Shown here piece after piece: positions 52,881-62,854 of a stretch of DNA of 64,000 bases. The position numbers and the translations under genes were made by a program. The stretch is from Luteimicrobium sp042670205. Its GTDB lineage: Bacteria; Actinomycetota; Actinomycetes; Actinomycetales; Cellulomonadaceae. Position 1 is the first letter of the stretch. Each line of letters begins with the position of its first letter. The DNA is taken from the NCBI RefSeq assembly GCF_042670205.1, contig NZ_JBHUWD010000016.1:19798-83797 (forward strand), read 5' to 3'. The notes beneath the pieces are model-generated. The model was not told the origin of the DNA. It ran no database searches and saw only the letters and a list, made by a program, of their open reading frames with translations.

Positions 52881-54589
52881 ACGCGGCACGACGCCCGCCC
52901 CTCGACCTCCGCCTCGCGCCCGCCGCCCTGGGGGTCTGGCTGGCGTGCTGGTGGGCGTGCGGGAGCGACGCCCGGGACGTGGCGACCGCAGCCGCCGGCG
53001 TGCTCGTCGTGGGGGCCGGCGCGGCGCTCGCGGTGCCCTGTGCGGCGGCGGCGCTCGACGGGTGGGGCAGCCGCAGGCGGGCGGCGTGGCGCGGCGCTCG
53101 GCGCGGTTCCGCCGGGCCCGTGGCGCCAGCGGTCGCGCTCGCGCTCGGAGCGGTCGTGGTCGCGCTGACCGCCTGCGCCGTGCAGCTCGCGGTGCGGGAC
53201 CGGTCCGGCCTCGCGGTGCGTGCGGCCGAGGGCAGGGTCGTGACGCTCGACGCGACGGTGCGCGACGACCCCACGCCGCTCCGGTCCGCCTGGGGCCAGG
53301 ACGTCGTCCTCGGGGCGCTCGACGTCACCGCCGTCGACGACGGTGCCCGCGCCTGGCGCGCGGCCGCACCCGTGCTGGTACGCGGCGACCCGGCCTGGTC
53401 GGCCCTCGCGGTCGGCACCCGCGTGACCGTCACGGGCCGACTGGGCCCCGCGGACCCCGGCGAGCGCGACGTCGCCGTGCTCGTGCCCGTCCGCGCGCCC
53501 GTCGTCCGAGCCTCGCCGCCCGACCCGGTCGCAGCCGCGGACGCGCTGCGCTCCGGTCTCATGGCCGTGACCGACGACCTGTCGCCGCAGGCCCGGGCGC
53601 TCGTCCCCGGCGTCGCGGTCGGCGACGTGACGCGCCTGTCCGACGACCTCGACGCCGCGATGCGGACCGTGGGCCTCACGCACGTCACCGCCGTGTCGGG
53701 CGGGCACTTCGCGATCGTCGTGGCGACGCTCAGCGGGCTGTGCGCCCTGCTCGGGCTGGGGCGGTGGCCGCGGCTCGCCGTGCTCGCCCCCGCCACCGCC
53801 GGCTTCGTCCTGCTCGTCCGGCCCGACCCCAGCGTGGTGCGCTCCGCCGCGATGTGCGCCGTCACGCTGGCCGGAGCCGCGCTCGGTCGTCCCGCGCGAG
53901 CAGTCCCGGCTCTCGCCGCGTCGGTCGTGGTGCTCCTCGTCGCCGACCCCTGGCTGGCGCGCGCGTTCGGGTTCGTGCTCTCCGTCGCGGCGACCGCCGG
54001 CATCGTGCTGCTCGCGGGCCCCCTCGCCCGGCGGCTGTCGTCGTGGCTGCCCCGCTCGCTCGCGCTGGTCGTCGCGGTCCCCGTGGCGGCGCAGGCGGCG
54101 TGCGGCCCGGTGCTGGTCCTGCTCTCGCCCGCGGTGTCCCTCTGGGCGGTCCCCGCGAACCTCGTGGCCGACCCGGCGCTCGCGCCGGCGACGGTGCTGG
54201 GCGTCCTGGCGACCCTCGTGGCGCCGGTGTGGCCGTCGGGTGCGCACGTCCTCGCATGGTGCGCGGGCTGCGCCACGTGGTGGATCGCCCGCGTCGCGAC
54301 GACGGCGGCCGGCCTGCCAGGGGCGAGCGTGCCGTGGGTCGGCGGTCCGGCCGGGGCTGTGCTGCTCGGGGTCGCGACCACGGCCGCCGGCGTCGCCCTG
54401 TGGAACTGGCGCGCGGTCGCGGGCGCCGCCGGCCTGCGGGTGCCGTGGGCTCCTGGGGCGCGCCCGTCGCTGACTGGGTGGTCGTGGGCGGCCCGTGGCA
54501 CGCTACGGGCATGCCTGCAGCGACCCGACCGGCCCGCCGCTCCGCCGGCTCCCGTCCTGCCCGCACGGGCGTCACCGCCGCCGAGCTGA
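52877..54589 (+). CDS. comEC: ComEC/Rec2-type DNA-uptake channel, no metallo-beta-lactamase domain
   Basis: A 570-residue polytopic membrane protein that would carry single-stranded DNA across the membrane. An N-terminal DUF4131-like part with an OB-fold-like stretch (VVTLDATVRDDP, GTRVTVTGRLGP) precedes the Competence domain, which shows LVPGVAVGD and GLTHVTAVSGGHFAIV. The C-terminal metallo-beta-lactamase domain found in many ComEC proteins is missing. The protein ends in a Pro/Ala-rich tail that overlaps holA by 79 nt. The start overlaps comEA (GTGA). Confidence 0.92.
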   Translation: MNAARRPPLDLRLAPAALGVWLACWWACGSDARDVATAAAGVLVVGAGAALAVPCAAAALDGWGSRRRAAWRGARRGSAGPVAPAVALALGAVVVALTACAVQLAVRDRSGLAVRAAEGRVVTLDATVRDDPTPLRSAWGQDVVLGALDVTAVDDGARAWRAAAPVLVRGDPAWSALAVGTRVTVTGRLGPADPGERDVAVLVPVRAPVVRASPPDPVAAADALRSGLMAVTDDLSPQARALVPGVAVGDVTRLSDDLDAAMRTVGLTHVTAVSGGHFAIVVATLSGLCALLGLGRWPRLAVLAPATAGFVLLVRPDPSVVRSAAMCAVTLAGAALGRPARAVPALAASVVVLLVADPWLARAFGFVLSVAATAGIVLLAGPLARRLSSWLPRSLALVVAVPVAAQAACGPVLVLLSPAVSLWAVPANLVADPALAPATVLGVLATLVAPVWPSGAHVLAWCAGCATWWIARVATTAAGLPGASVPWVGGPAGAVLLGVATTAAGVALWNWRAVAGAAGLRVPWAPGARPSLTGWSWAARGTLRACLQRPDRPAAPPAPVLPARASPPPS

Positions 54590-55542
54590 CGCTGGCCCCC
54601 GTCATCCTCGTGAGCGGTCCGGAGAGCCTCCTCGCCGACCGCGCGGTCGAGCGGGCCGTCGCGCTCGCGCGTGAGGCGGCGGGCACCGAGGGCCTCGAGC
54701 GCATCGACGTCTCCGGGCCCACGTACGAGCCGGGCCGGCTCGCTGTCGCGACCAGCCCCTCGCTGTTCGGCGAGCCGCGCGTCGTGGTCGTCGACGACGC
54801 CCAGCTCGGCACCGACGCGCTCGTCACCGAGGTCGGCGAGTACGTCGCGGCGCCCGAGGCCGACGTGACCCTCGTCGTCGTGCACCGGGGCGGGCAACGC
54901 GGCAAGCGCATGCTCGACGCGATCAAGGCGGCCGGCGCACCCGTCGTGGGCTGCGACGCGCTCAAGCGCGACTCCGACAAGGAGGACTTCGTCCGCGCCG
55001 AGTTCCGCGCGGCCGGGCGGCGCATCGACGCTGAAGCGGTGCAAGGGCTCGTCGCAGCGCTCGGCAGCGACCTGCGGGAGCTCGCGTCCGCGTGCTCGCA
55101 GCTCGTCGCCGACACGTCGGGCACGGTCACGACCGCGGTGGTCGACCGCTACTACGGCGGCCGCATGGAAGTGACGGGCTTCCGGGTCGCCGACGCCGCG
55201 GCCGCCGGTCGCGCTGCCGACGCCGTGACGCTCCTTCGCCACGCGCTGGCGTCGGGCGTCGACCCGGTCGTCGTGGTCGCAGCGCTCGCGCTCAAGCTGC
55301 GCCAGCTCGCCAAGGTCGCTGCGACACGCGGAGCGGGCGGGCCGCGACCGCAGGACCTGGGGCTCGCGCCATGGCAGCTGGACCGGGCGCGCAAGGAGCT
55401 CGTCCGGTGGACTCCTGAGGGGCTCGCGACCGCGATCACGGCGGTCGCGCGGGCCGACGAGGAGGTCAAGGGCGGAGGCCGCGACCCCGTGTTCGCGGTC
55501 GAACGCGCCGTGCTCACCGTCGCGCGCGCCACCGGCCGGTAA
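54511..55542 (+). CDS. holA: DNA polymerase III subunit delta
   Basis: A 343-residue clamp-loader subunit that opens the beta clamp for loading. The N-terminus PVILVSGPESLLADRAVERAV, followed by SPSLFGEPRVVVVDDAQ, VVHRGGQRGKRMLDAIK and a helical C-terminal domain (RYYGGRMEVTGFRVADAA; LALKLRQLAKV), is typical of HolA. The ATG at 54511 lies inside the 3' end of comEC. A start nearer the conserved VILVSGP block is also possible, which would shorten the overlap. comEA-comEC-holA-rpsT is a well-known actinobacterial gene order. Confidence 0.93.
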   Translation: MPAATRPARRSAGSRPARTGVTAAELTLAPVILVSGPESLLADRAVERAVALAREAAGTEGLERIDVSGPTYEPGRLAVATSPSLFGEPRVVVVDDAQLGTDALVTEVGEYVAAPEADVTLVVVHRGGQRGKRMLDAIKAAGAPVVGCDALKRDSDKEDFVRAEFRAAGRRIDAEAVQGLVAALGSDLRELASACSQLVADTSGTVTTAVVDRYYGGRMEVTGFRVADAAAAGRAADAVTLLRHALASGVDPVVVVAALALKLRQLAKVAATRGAGGPRPQDLGLAPWQLDRARKELVRWTPEGLATAITAVARADEEVKGGGRDPVFAVERAVLTVARATGR

Positions 55543-55659
55543 ACGCTCCGTCGTCCCTCGGACACCGGGGGTTACCATTGTCCGGCAACGAGGACGTGCG
55601 CCCGTGGGTCCCCGTCTGCGGTCGTGCGGCGGAACATGGCAGGAAGAAGGGGGCTGCGC

Positions 55660-56421
55660 ATGTCCCAGCTCGGCCGCGACGTCGTGCGCGTCCGCCCGCG
55701 ATCGGCTCGAGCGCTCGGCCGTGAGGCCCTGCTCGTCGTCGCGGTGTACGCGGTGTACTCCGTCATCCGGAACCTGGCACCGCAGCGCAGCTCGCTGGCC
55801 GAGCACAACGCGTGGAACGGCCTCCGGCTCGAGGAGAGCCTGCGCATCGACGTCGAGCACGGGATCAACGACTTCGTCGTCGCCCACCCGTGGATCGCGG
55901 TGCCCGCCAACTACTTCTACGCGACGCTCTTCCTGCCCGCGGTGATCGGGACCCTCGTCTGGCTGTGGATCCGCCGACCCCAGGTGTACTCGCACTACCG
56001 CACGGCGCTCGTCGTGATGACGCTCATCGGGCTGATCTGCTTCTGGCTCTACCCGCTCGCGCCTCCGCGCCTGCTCCCAGGCGCCGGGTTCGTCGACACC
56101 GTCCCGTACTTCCACACCTGGGGCATGGACTCGAGCGGCCCCAGCAACGCCGGCGTCTCCAACCAGTACGCCGCGATGCCGTCCCTGCACTTCGGGTGGT
56201 CGCTGTGGTGCGGCACCACGCTGTGGCGCTGCGCGAGCCGCGTCTGGCAGCAGGTCGTGGGCTTCCTCTACCCCCTGCTCACGCTGCTCGTGATCCTCGC
56301 GACGGCCAACCACTACCTGCTCGACGCCGTCGCCGGCGCGGTCGTGTTCCTCGCCGCTGACCGGCTCGTCACCGTCGTCGAGCGCCGGCGCGTCGGTGTC
56401 CCGGAGGCGCGGCGCGGCTGA
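55660..56421 (+). CDS. PAP2-family membrane phosphatase (inositol-phosphotransferase-like)
   Basis: A 253-residue integral membrane enzyme with about six membrane segments. The PAP2 catalytic motifs are visible: the YPLAPPRLLPG loop, NQYAAMPSLHFGWS with catalytic His, and ATANHYLLDAVAGAVV with the second His and Asp. This arrangement resembles the actinobacterial PAP2 subgroup related to inositol phosphorylceramide synthases. It probably handles a phospholipid or polyprenyl phosphate at the outer face. The ATG at 55660 has GAAGGGGG about 8 nt before it and is preferred to 55624 or 55636. Confidence 0.87.
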   Translation: MSQLGRDVVRVRPRSARALGREALLVVAVYAVYSVIRNLAPQRSSLAEHNAWNGLRLEESLRIDVEHGINDFVVAHPWIAVPANYFYATLFLPAVIGTLVWLWIRRPQVYSHYRTALVVMTLIGLICFWLYPLAPPRLLPGAGFVDTVPYFHTWGMDSSGPSNAGVSNQYAAMPSLHFGWSLWCGTTLWRCASRVWQQVVGFLYPLLTLLVILATANHYLLDAVAGAVVFLAADRLVTVVERRRVGVPEARRG

Positions 56422-56459
56422 ACTCGCCATCGCCGGTGGTGACGCCTGCAGGTCCGGTT

Positions 56460-56574
56460 CGCGGGTGGGTGCGGCGAGCTGGGCTGTCGTGCTGCTGCGG
56501 CCCTTGGGCCGTGCGCACTCCTCGACGCCCTTCACCACCGCCCGCGCCCACCCGCCCGGCCGTCGTCTCGCCTT
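56460..56574 (+). repeat. Dispersed repeat, copy B
   Basis: Matches copy A at 46233-46350 over its whole length with small gaps. It begins 38 bp after the stop of the PAP2 gene and is followed by a hairpin at 56622-56656. Confidence 0.8.
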
Positions 56575-56621
56575 CGGCTCCGGCGGTGACCTCACCCTCG
56601 CTGCGCCGTCGGGCGCCTTCA

Positions 56622-56656
56622 CGCCGAAGTACCCCGGATGCCGGGGTACTTCGGCG
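56622..56656. terminator. Perfect 16-bp hairpin
   Basis: CGCCGAAGTACCCCGG and CCGGGGTACTTCGGCG pair perfectly around a 3-nt loop. It lies between the converging PAP2 and rpsT genes, next to repeat copy B. Confidence 0.75.
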
Positions 56657-56724
56657 CGGCGGCTGCCGGTCTGCTTCGTGAGGGAGACCACCGCGCGGGC
56701 CGGCTCGCGGGTCCCGGAGAAGCG

Positions 56725-56758
56725 CGAACGCCGCACCCCTCAGGGGGTGCGGCGTTCG
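56725..56758 (-). terminator. rpsT terminator
   Basis: Perfect 15-bp arms CGAACGCCGCACCCC and GGGGTGCGGCGTTCG around a TCAG loop, 43 bp after the rpsT stop on the minus strand. Confidence 0.8.
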
Positions 56759-56801
56759 GTGTGCGGGGCGGCGCCTCCGAGGGCGCCGCGATCGCGAGAC
56801 G

Positions 56802-57062
56802 TCAGAGCGTGCCGACGGCCTTGGCCAGCGCCGACTTGCGGTTCGCGGCCTGGTTCTTGTGGATGACGCCCTTCGAGACGGCCTTGTCGAGCTTGCGCGA
56901 CGCGGTCGTGAGCGCGGTCGTCGCGGCGTCCTTGTCGCCGGCGGCGACGGCCTCGCGGACCCGACGCACGTACGTCTTGAGCTCCGACTTCACGGCCTTG
57001 TTGCGAAGGCGGGCCTTCTCGTTCGTGCGGATGCGCTTGAGCTGGGACTTGATGTTTGCCAC
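56802..57062 (-). CDS. rpsT: 30S ribosomal protein S20
   Basis: An 86-residue basic three-helix protein that binds 16S rRNA. The sequence begins MANIKSQLKRIRTNEKAR and contains KGVIHKNQAANRKSALAKAV, both diagnostic. It starts with a GTG. The mRNA leader is long: the nearest convincing -10 box (TAGACT at 57262-57267) is about 200 bp upstream, and the leader holds two copies of a 15-16-nt word. Leader-based control, as for other r-protein genes, is possible. Confidence 0.97.
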   Translation of the reverse strand: MANIKSQLKRIRTNEKARLRNKAVKSELKTYVRRVREAVAAGDKDAATTALTTASRKLDKAVSKGVIHKNQAANRKSALAKAVGTL

Positions 57063-57104
57063 GTGTGGACTCTCTGGTGTGTTTCGCCGGAGGCGAGGGG
57101 ACAG

Positions 57105-57218
57105 GTCGTAGAGGGCGACTCCGGTACCGGGACTGGGGTGGGGACCCGTGGAGAGGTTCCGGAGCTGTGCCCGCCGACCTTCGGCCCGGTCCGCACCCGG
57201 CGGTCGTTAGAGGGCGAC
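57105..57218 (-). repeat. Two copies of a 15-16-nt word in the rpsT leader
   Basis: GTCGTAGAGGGCGAC (57105-57119) and GTCGTTAGAGGGCGAC (57203-57218) differ by one inserted T. They lie 83 nt apart in the untranslated leader of rpsT. Each can fold on itself (GTCG/CGAC). Confidence 0.6.
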
Positions 57219-57261
57219 CACCCGGCGCGACGCCCGGAACCAGGCGGACACGCAGCCTCAG

Positions 57262-57267
57262 AGTCTA
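57262..57267 (-). promoter_or_regulatory. -10 box (TAGACT) of rpsT
   Basis: TAGACT on the minus strand, with a weak -35-like TTTCGG 18 bp upstream. It predicts a leader of nearly 200 nt. Confidence 0.4.
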
Positions 57268-57306
57268 CCAAAGGCTCGCACCTTCCCGAAACCGCCGGAG
57301 GCGCGG

Positions 57307-57855
57307 TCAGAGCCCGGCGACGACGGCGTCGAACGTGCGCCGGTCCATGATGGCGCCCTCACGCCGCACCCGCGCCGGGTCGATCCGCAGGACGCGGTCG
57401 AGCCGGATCTCGGACGGCCTGCCCTGCCGGTCCCACGGCCCGGTGCCGATGTCGAGCCAGCGCCGGCCCCAGCGAGCCTCGTCGGCGGCATCGCGGCTGT
57501 GGTCCTTGCTGGTGAGCATGAGCGCGAGGAGCCACCGGCCGTCCCGCCCGACGACGAGCACCGGCCGGTCCTTGCCCTGGCTCGCGTCCTCCTCGAACGG
57601 CACCCACGTCCAGACGATCTCGCCGGGGTCGGCGTCGCCGTCGAGCGAGGGGGAGTACTCGGGCCGGACGACGCCCGTGAAGTCGCCGGGATAGGTGTCG
57701 GCCGCCGCTGCCGGCCCTGTCGTGCGCCCGCGCGCCGGCCTCGACCGGGTGCGGGTGGCGGTGCCGCGGCGCGGTCCGGTTGTCGGCCGGGACGGTCCGG
57801 ACCTCAGCGTGCGTCCCAGGGTCCGGAACAGGTCCGACCAGAAGCTCCTCGTCAC
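57307..57855 (-). CDS. PemK/MazF-like toxin-family protein
   Basis: A 182-residue protein. The first 70 residues are Arg/Thr/Pro-rich and look disordered. The C-terminal 110 residues fit the PemK/MazF endoribonuclease fold: DADPGEIVWTWVPFEED, GKDRPVLVVGRDG and LALMLTSKDHS. No antitoxin gene is next to it, and actinobacteria carry similar solitary proteins whose toxicity is untested. The GTG at 57855 has TACGTT 7 nt upstream. Confidence 0.8.
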   Translation of the reverse strand: MTRSFWSDLFRTLGRTLRSGPSRPTTGPRRGTATRTRSRPARGRTTGPAAAADTYPGDFTGVVRPEYSPSLDGDADPGEIVWTWVPFEEDASQGKDRPVLVVGRDGRWLLALMLTSKDHSRDAADEARWGRRWLDIGTGPWDRQGRPSEIRLDRVLRIDPARVRREGAIMDRRTFDAVVAGL

Positions 57856-57862
57856 GCGAGCC

Positions 57863-57868
57863 AACGTA
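57863..57868 (-). promoter_or_regulatory. -10 box (TACGTT) of the PemK-like gene
   Basis: On the minus strand TACGTT lies 7 nt before the GTG at 57855, with no ribosome binding site. Confidence 0.45.
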
Positions 57869-57886
57869 GCGGAAGACCGGCCCGCG

Positions 57887-58708
57887 TCACGGCACGAGCG
57901 TGCTCCCGAGGACGGCCTGGAGCGCGGCGGGGTCGCCGTGGACCGTGAGCGCGTCGTCGTCGGGGGAGAGGCGGCCCCACACGAGCATCGCGAGCGCCCA
58001 GGCAGGCCCGGCCGCACGGACGTCGGGGGCGGCGTCGGGCGGGCCGATGCGCCACGAGGCGACGGGGGGAGCGAGGACGATCGCGGCGGACGGCCCGTGG
58101 ACGTCGGTGGCGTGAAGCTCGACGGCGACCGAAGGTGCGGCGGCCCGCCCGAGCCGGACCTGGCGGGGGTGGAGGACCGTGACGACCTCGTCGACGGTGT
58201 CCGCCCAGACCGCGGCCCACACGTCGGAGGTCGCGCGCCGGGGGCTGGAGCCGCCCGCGATCCGCAGGTCGACGAGGTGGACGAGCGTCTCGTGGAGCTG
58301 GCGGCGGTACCAGAACTCGGCGAGGCCCGGCCCGTCGAGGGTGAAGGCGGGTGCGTCGAGCGGGCGCTCGGTGAGCGTGGCGCGCAGGTGCGCGGACGCC
58401 CAGCCGTAGATCTCGACGAGGCGGTCCTGCTCGCGCGGCGCCGTCGGGTCCTCGCTCCCGGCGTCGAAGCCGAGCGCCCGCGCGGCGGCCCACCAGTGGA
58501 TGCCGGCCAGGTGCAGCGCGAGGTCGGCGACGTGCCACGTGCCGCACGTCGGGACCGGCGCCTCGGGGTCCGTCCGGCCGAGCGTGTCGAGGAACGAGTC
58601 CTGCGCGGCGGTGAGCACGCACACGGGGTCGCCGAGCGCGTCACGGGGTCCCGGGGTCGCCGCGCGAGGGTGTGCGACCGGCGTCGTCGGGTCGGAGTCG
58701 CGTGTCAT
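57887..58708 (-). CDS. Maleylpyruvate-isomerase-family mycothiol-dependent protein
   Basis: A 273-residue protein of the DinB-like MDMPI family. The N-terminal four-helix part has CGTWHVADLALHLAGIHWWAA and FWYRRQLHETLVHLVDLRIA, with histidines placed as in the zinc site of mycothiol-dependent maleylpyruvate isomerase. The C-terminal domain resembles the sterol-carrier-like MDMPI tail. The substrate is unknown. Its presence implies a mycothiol-using actinobacterium. It diverges from lepA with only 36 bp between starts. Confidence 0.82.
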   Translation of the reverse strand: MTRDSDPTTPVAHPRAATPGPRDALGDPVCVLTAAQDSFLDTLGRTDPEAPVPTCGTWHVADLALHLAGIHWWAAARALGFDAGSEDPTAPREQDRLVEIYGWASAHLRATLTERPLDAPAFTLDGPGLAEFWYRRQLHETLVHLVDLRIAGGSSPRRATSDVWAAVWADTVDEVVTVLHPRQVRLGRAAAPSVAVELHATDVHGPSAAIVLAPPVASWRIGPPDAAPDVRAAGPAWALAMLVWGRLSPDDDALTVHGDPAALQAVLGSTLVP

Positions 58709-58744
58709 GAGGACCTCTCGCCTGTCATGGGAGAATGGTGCACC

Positions 58745-60643
<1,899 letters not shown>

Positions 60644-60653
60644 GCCCCGTCCG

Positions 60654-61961
60654 ATGAGCCCCGCGCTGCCCGAGGGCGAGCCCGTCCCCGCCGACGGCGC
60701 GCTCCCGGCCTGGGTGCGCCCGGCCGCCGCGCCGGGAGCCTCGGCCGCCGCAGGTCCGGCCGTCGAGCGCGCGTTCGGAGTCTACGTGCACGTGCCGTTC
60801 TGCACGGTGCGCTGCGGGTACTGCGACTTCAACACGTACACGTCGTCCGAGCTGGGCGGGGGAGCGTCGCAGGTCGCGTACGCGGACACCGCGCTGCGCG
60901 AGCTCGACCTCGCGGCCCGCGTGCTCGACGACGCCGGGCTGGGTGGGCGGGCGGTGTCCACGGTCTTCTTCGGGGGCGGCACCCCGACCGTGCTGCCGGC
61001 GGACGACCTGGCGCGCCTGCTCGGCGGCGTCCGCGATGGCTGGGGCCTCGCGGAGGGCGCCGAGGTCACGACCGAGGCCAATCCGGACTCGGTGACCCCG
61101 GACTCGCTCCGCGTCCTCGCCGAGGCCGGGTTCACGCGCGTGAGCTTCGGCATGCAGTCGGCGGTCCCGCGGGTGCTGGCGACCCTCGACCGCACGCACG
61201 ACCCGCGCCGCATCCCCGAGGTCGTCGCGTGGGCACGTGAAGCAGGGCTCGACGTCTCGCTCGACCTCATCTACGGCACGCCCGGGGAGAGCGTCGACGA
61301 CTGGCGGGCGAGCGTCGAGACGGCGCTCGAGACCGGCGTCGACCACGTCTCGGCGTACGCGCTCGTCGTCGAGCCCGGGACCCGGATGTTCGCGCAGGTG
61401 CGGCGAGGCGAGCTGGCCCTGCCCGACGAGGACGACCAGGCCGCCAAGTACGAGCTCGCCGACACGCTCCTCTCGGAGGCCGGCCTCGAGTGGTACGAGG
61501 TGAGCAACTGGGCGCGCGGCGGCCAGACCGGCCCGCACGCGAGCCGTCACAACCTCGGCTACTGGCGCGGGGACGACTGGTGGGGCGTCGGCCCCGGTGC
61601 CCACTCGTACGTCGGTGCGCCCGGCGCGGGCCACGAGCCCGAGCCCGAGCACGCCGGCGTGCGCTGGTGGAACGTCAAGCACCCGCGCGCGTACGCAGTC
61701 GCGCTCGAGTCCGGGCGCAGCCCTGCTGCGGGACGCGAGCTCCTCACCGCCGACGACGCACGGTTGGAGCGCGTCATGCTCGCCGTCCGGCTGCACGACG
61801 GGCTGCCGGTCGCGGACCTGTCGGCCAGGGCGCGCACCGCCGTGGCCGGGCTCGTCGCCGACGGCCTGCTGGACGGTCGCGCCGCGGTCCGCGGCCAGGT
61901 CGCGCTCACGCTGCGAGGGCGTCTGCTCGCCGACGCGGTCGTCCGCGAGCTCACCGACTGA
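60654..61961 (+). CDS. hemW: HemW, radical-SAM heme chaperone
   Basis: A 435-residue radical SAM protein. The iron-sulfur motif is C-x3-C-x2-C in VPFCTVRCGYCDFNTY; the fourth cysteine typical of coproporphyrinogen dehydrogenase HemN is replaced by Phe, which marks HemW. Other landmarks are FFGGGTPT, VSFGMQS and the HemW-specific HNLGYW. It probably inserts heme into membrane proteins. It starts 10 bp after lepA with no promoter of its own. Confidence 0.94.
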   Translation: MSPALPEGEPVPADGALPAWVRPAAAPGASAAAGPAVERAFGVYVHVPFCTVRCGYCDFNTYTSSELGGGASQVAYADTALRELDLAARVLDDAGLGGRAVSTVFFGGGTPTVLPADDLARLLGGVRDGWGLAEGAEVTTEANPDSVTPDSLRVLAEAGFTRVSFGMQSAVPRVLATLDRTHDPRRIPEVVAWAREAGLDVSLDLIYGTPGESVDDWRASVETALETGVDHVSAYALVVEPGTRMFAQVRRGELALPDEDDQAAKYELADTLLSEAGLEWYEVSNWARGGQTGPHASRHNLGYWRGDDWWGVGPGAHSYVGAPGAGHEPEPEHAGVRWWNVKHPRAYAVALESGRSPAAGRELLTADDARLERVMLAVRLHDGLPVADLSARARTAVAGLVADGLLDGRAAVRGQVALTLRGRLLADAVVRELTD

Positions 61962-62078
61962 CGTCGTCCGGGACCGCGCGCCCCCGTGACAGGGGACGCC
62001 GTCCTACGCCATCATGGGGCCCCCGGGGCGAATGTCCCGACCTTCACGGGACCCACCCATCGACGCGACGAGGACGAC

Positions 62079-62513
62079 ATGAGCGAGAACCCCTACGGCC
62101 CCGGCCAGGGCGCAGACCCCAACAACCCGCAGCAGCCCAACCAGCCGCCGGCCGGTCAGCCTGCGCAGCCCGGCGGCTACCCGCCCCCGGGGCAGCCGAC
62201 CGGGCAGCCCGGATACCCGGCGCCCGGCGCCTACCCGCCGCCCGCTCCCCAGTACCCGGCGGCGGGCTACGGGCCCCCCGCCGGCGCGAGCAAGAACAAC
62301 CTCGGCACGTGGGCCCTCGTGCTCGGCATCCTCTCGATCGTCTGCTTCGGCCTCCTGGCCGGCATCCCCGCGATCATCCTCGGCAACAAGGGCAAGGCGG
62401 CGGCCGCGCAGGGCCTGGCGACGAACCGCGGTGCGGCGCAGGCGGGCTTCATCCTCGGGATCATCGGCACGGTCTTCTCGATCATCGGGATCGCGTACCA
62501 GCTCTCCCGGTGA
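62079..62513 (+). CDS. Proline-rich membrane protein (DUF4190-like)
   Basis: A 144-residue protein. The first 70 residues are Pro/Gly/Gln/Tyr-rich (PGGYPPPGQP type). Then come two hydrophobic segments, NLGTWALVLGILSIVCFGLLAGIPAIILG and AGFILGIIGTVFSIIGIAYQL, in the DUF4190 arrangement. GAGG lies before the ATG. The 45 bp before the start and the first codons are repeated almost exactly before the next gene at 62855, which marks the two as tandem relatives at their 5' ends. The function is unknown. Confidence 0.8.
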   Translation: MSENPYGPGQGADPNNPQQPNQPPAGQPAQPGGYPPPGQPTGQPGYPAPGAYPPPAPQYPAAGYGPPAGASKNNLGTWALVLGILSIVCFGLLAGIPAIILGNKGKAAAAQGLATNRGAAQAGFILGIIGTVFSIIGIAYQLSR

Positions 62514-62560
62514 GATCCGCGCCGCCGGGCACGTCGGGCGTGCAACGCCGACGTGCCCGG

Positions 62561-62570
62561 NNNNNNNNNN
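62561..62570. other. Assembly gap (10 N)
   Basis: Ten unresolved bases, probably a scaffold join. The real distance is unknown. Confidence 0.99.
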
Positions 62571-62854
62571 TGGTTCTGGGACCACACGGGGACGTGGCGG
62601 AACATGCGGCCGAACCTGCCGCGGGGCGGCGCCGCCCCGGGGGGGGGGGCGCGGCCCCGCCCCGGGGGGCCGGGCGGGCGGGGCGGGGGGGCCGGGGGGG
62701 GGTCCACCGCCGCGGGCCCCGGCGGCGGCCTGCGGCGTGACGACGCCCCGGCGTCGCCACCGCCGTCGGTCCCCGCGACAGTGCCGCCGTCCTGCGCGAT
62801 GCTGGGGACGAGGGTCCGACCTTCACGGAACCCGCCCGCCGACGGGAGGACGAC
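62571..62854. other. Poor-quality G/C homopolymer stretch, no gene supported
   Basis: Positions 62571-62750 consist largely of G and C runs, unlike any other part of the window, and look like an unreliable contig end. From about 62805 normal sequence resumes with a leader that copies the one upstream of the gene at 62079. Apparent reading frames across the G runs are not believable. Confidence 0.85.

Noticed and set aside
52798..56736. Long minus-strand open frame across comEC, holA and the PAP2 gene
   Set aside because: It is a shadow of three recognised genes. Its N-terminal part only translates dispersed repeat copy B.
62571..62850. Proline/glycine-rich open frames downstream of the assembly gap
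   Set aside because: The DNA consists of G and C runs typical of unreliable contig ends; the frames are artefacts.
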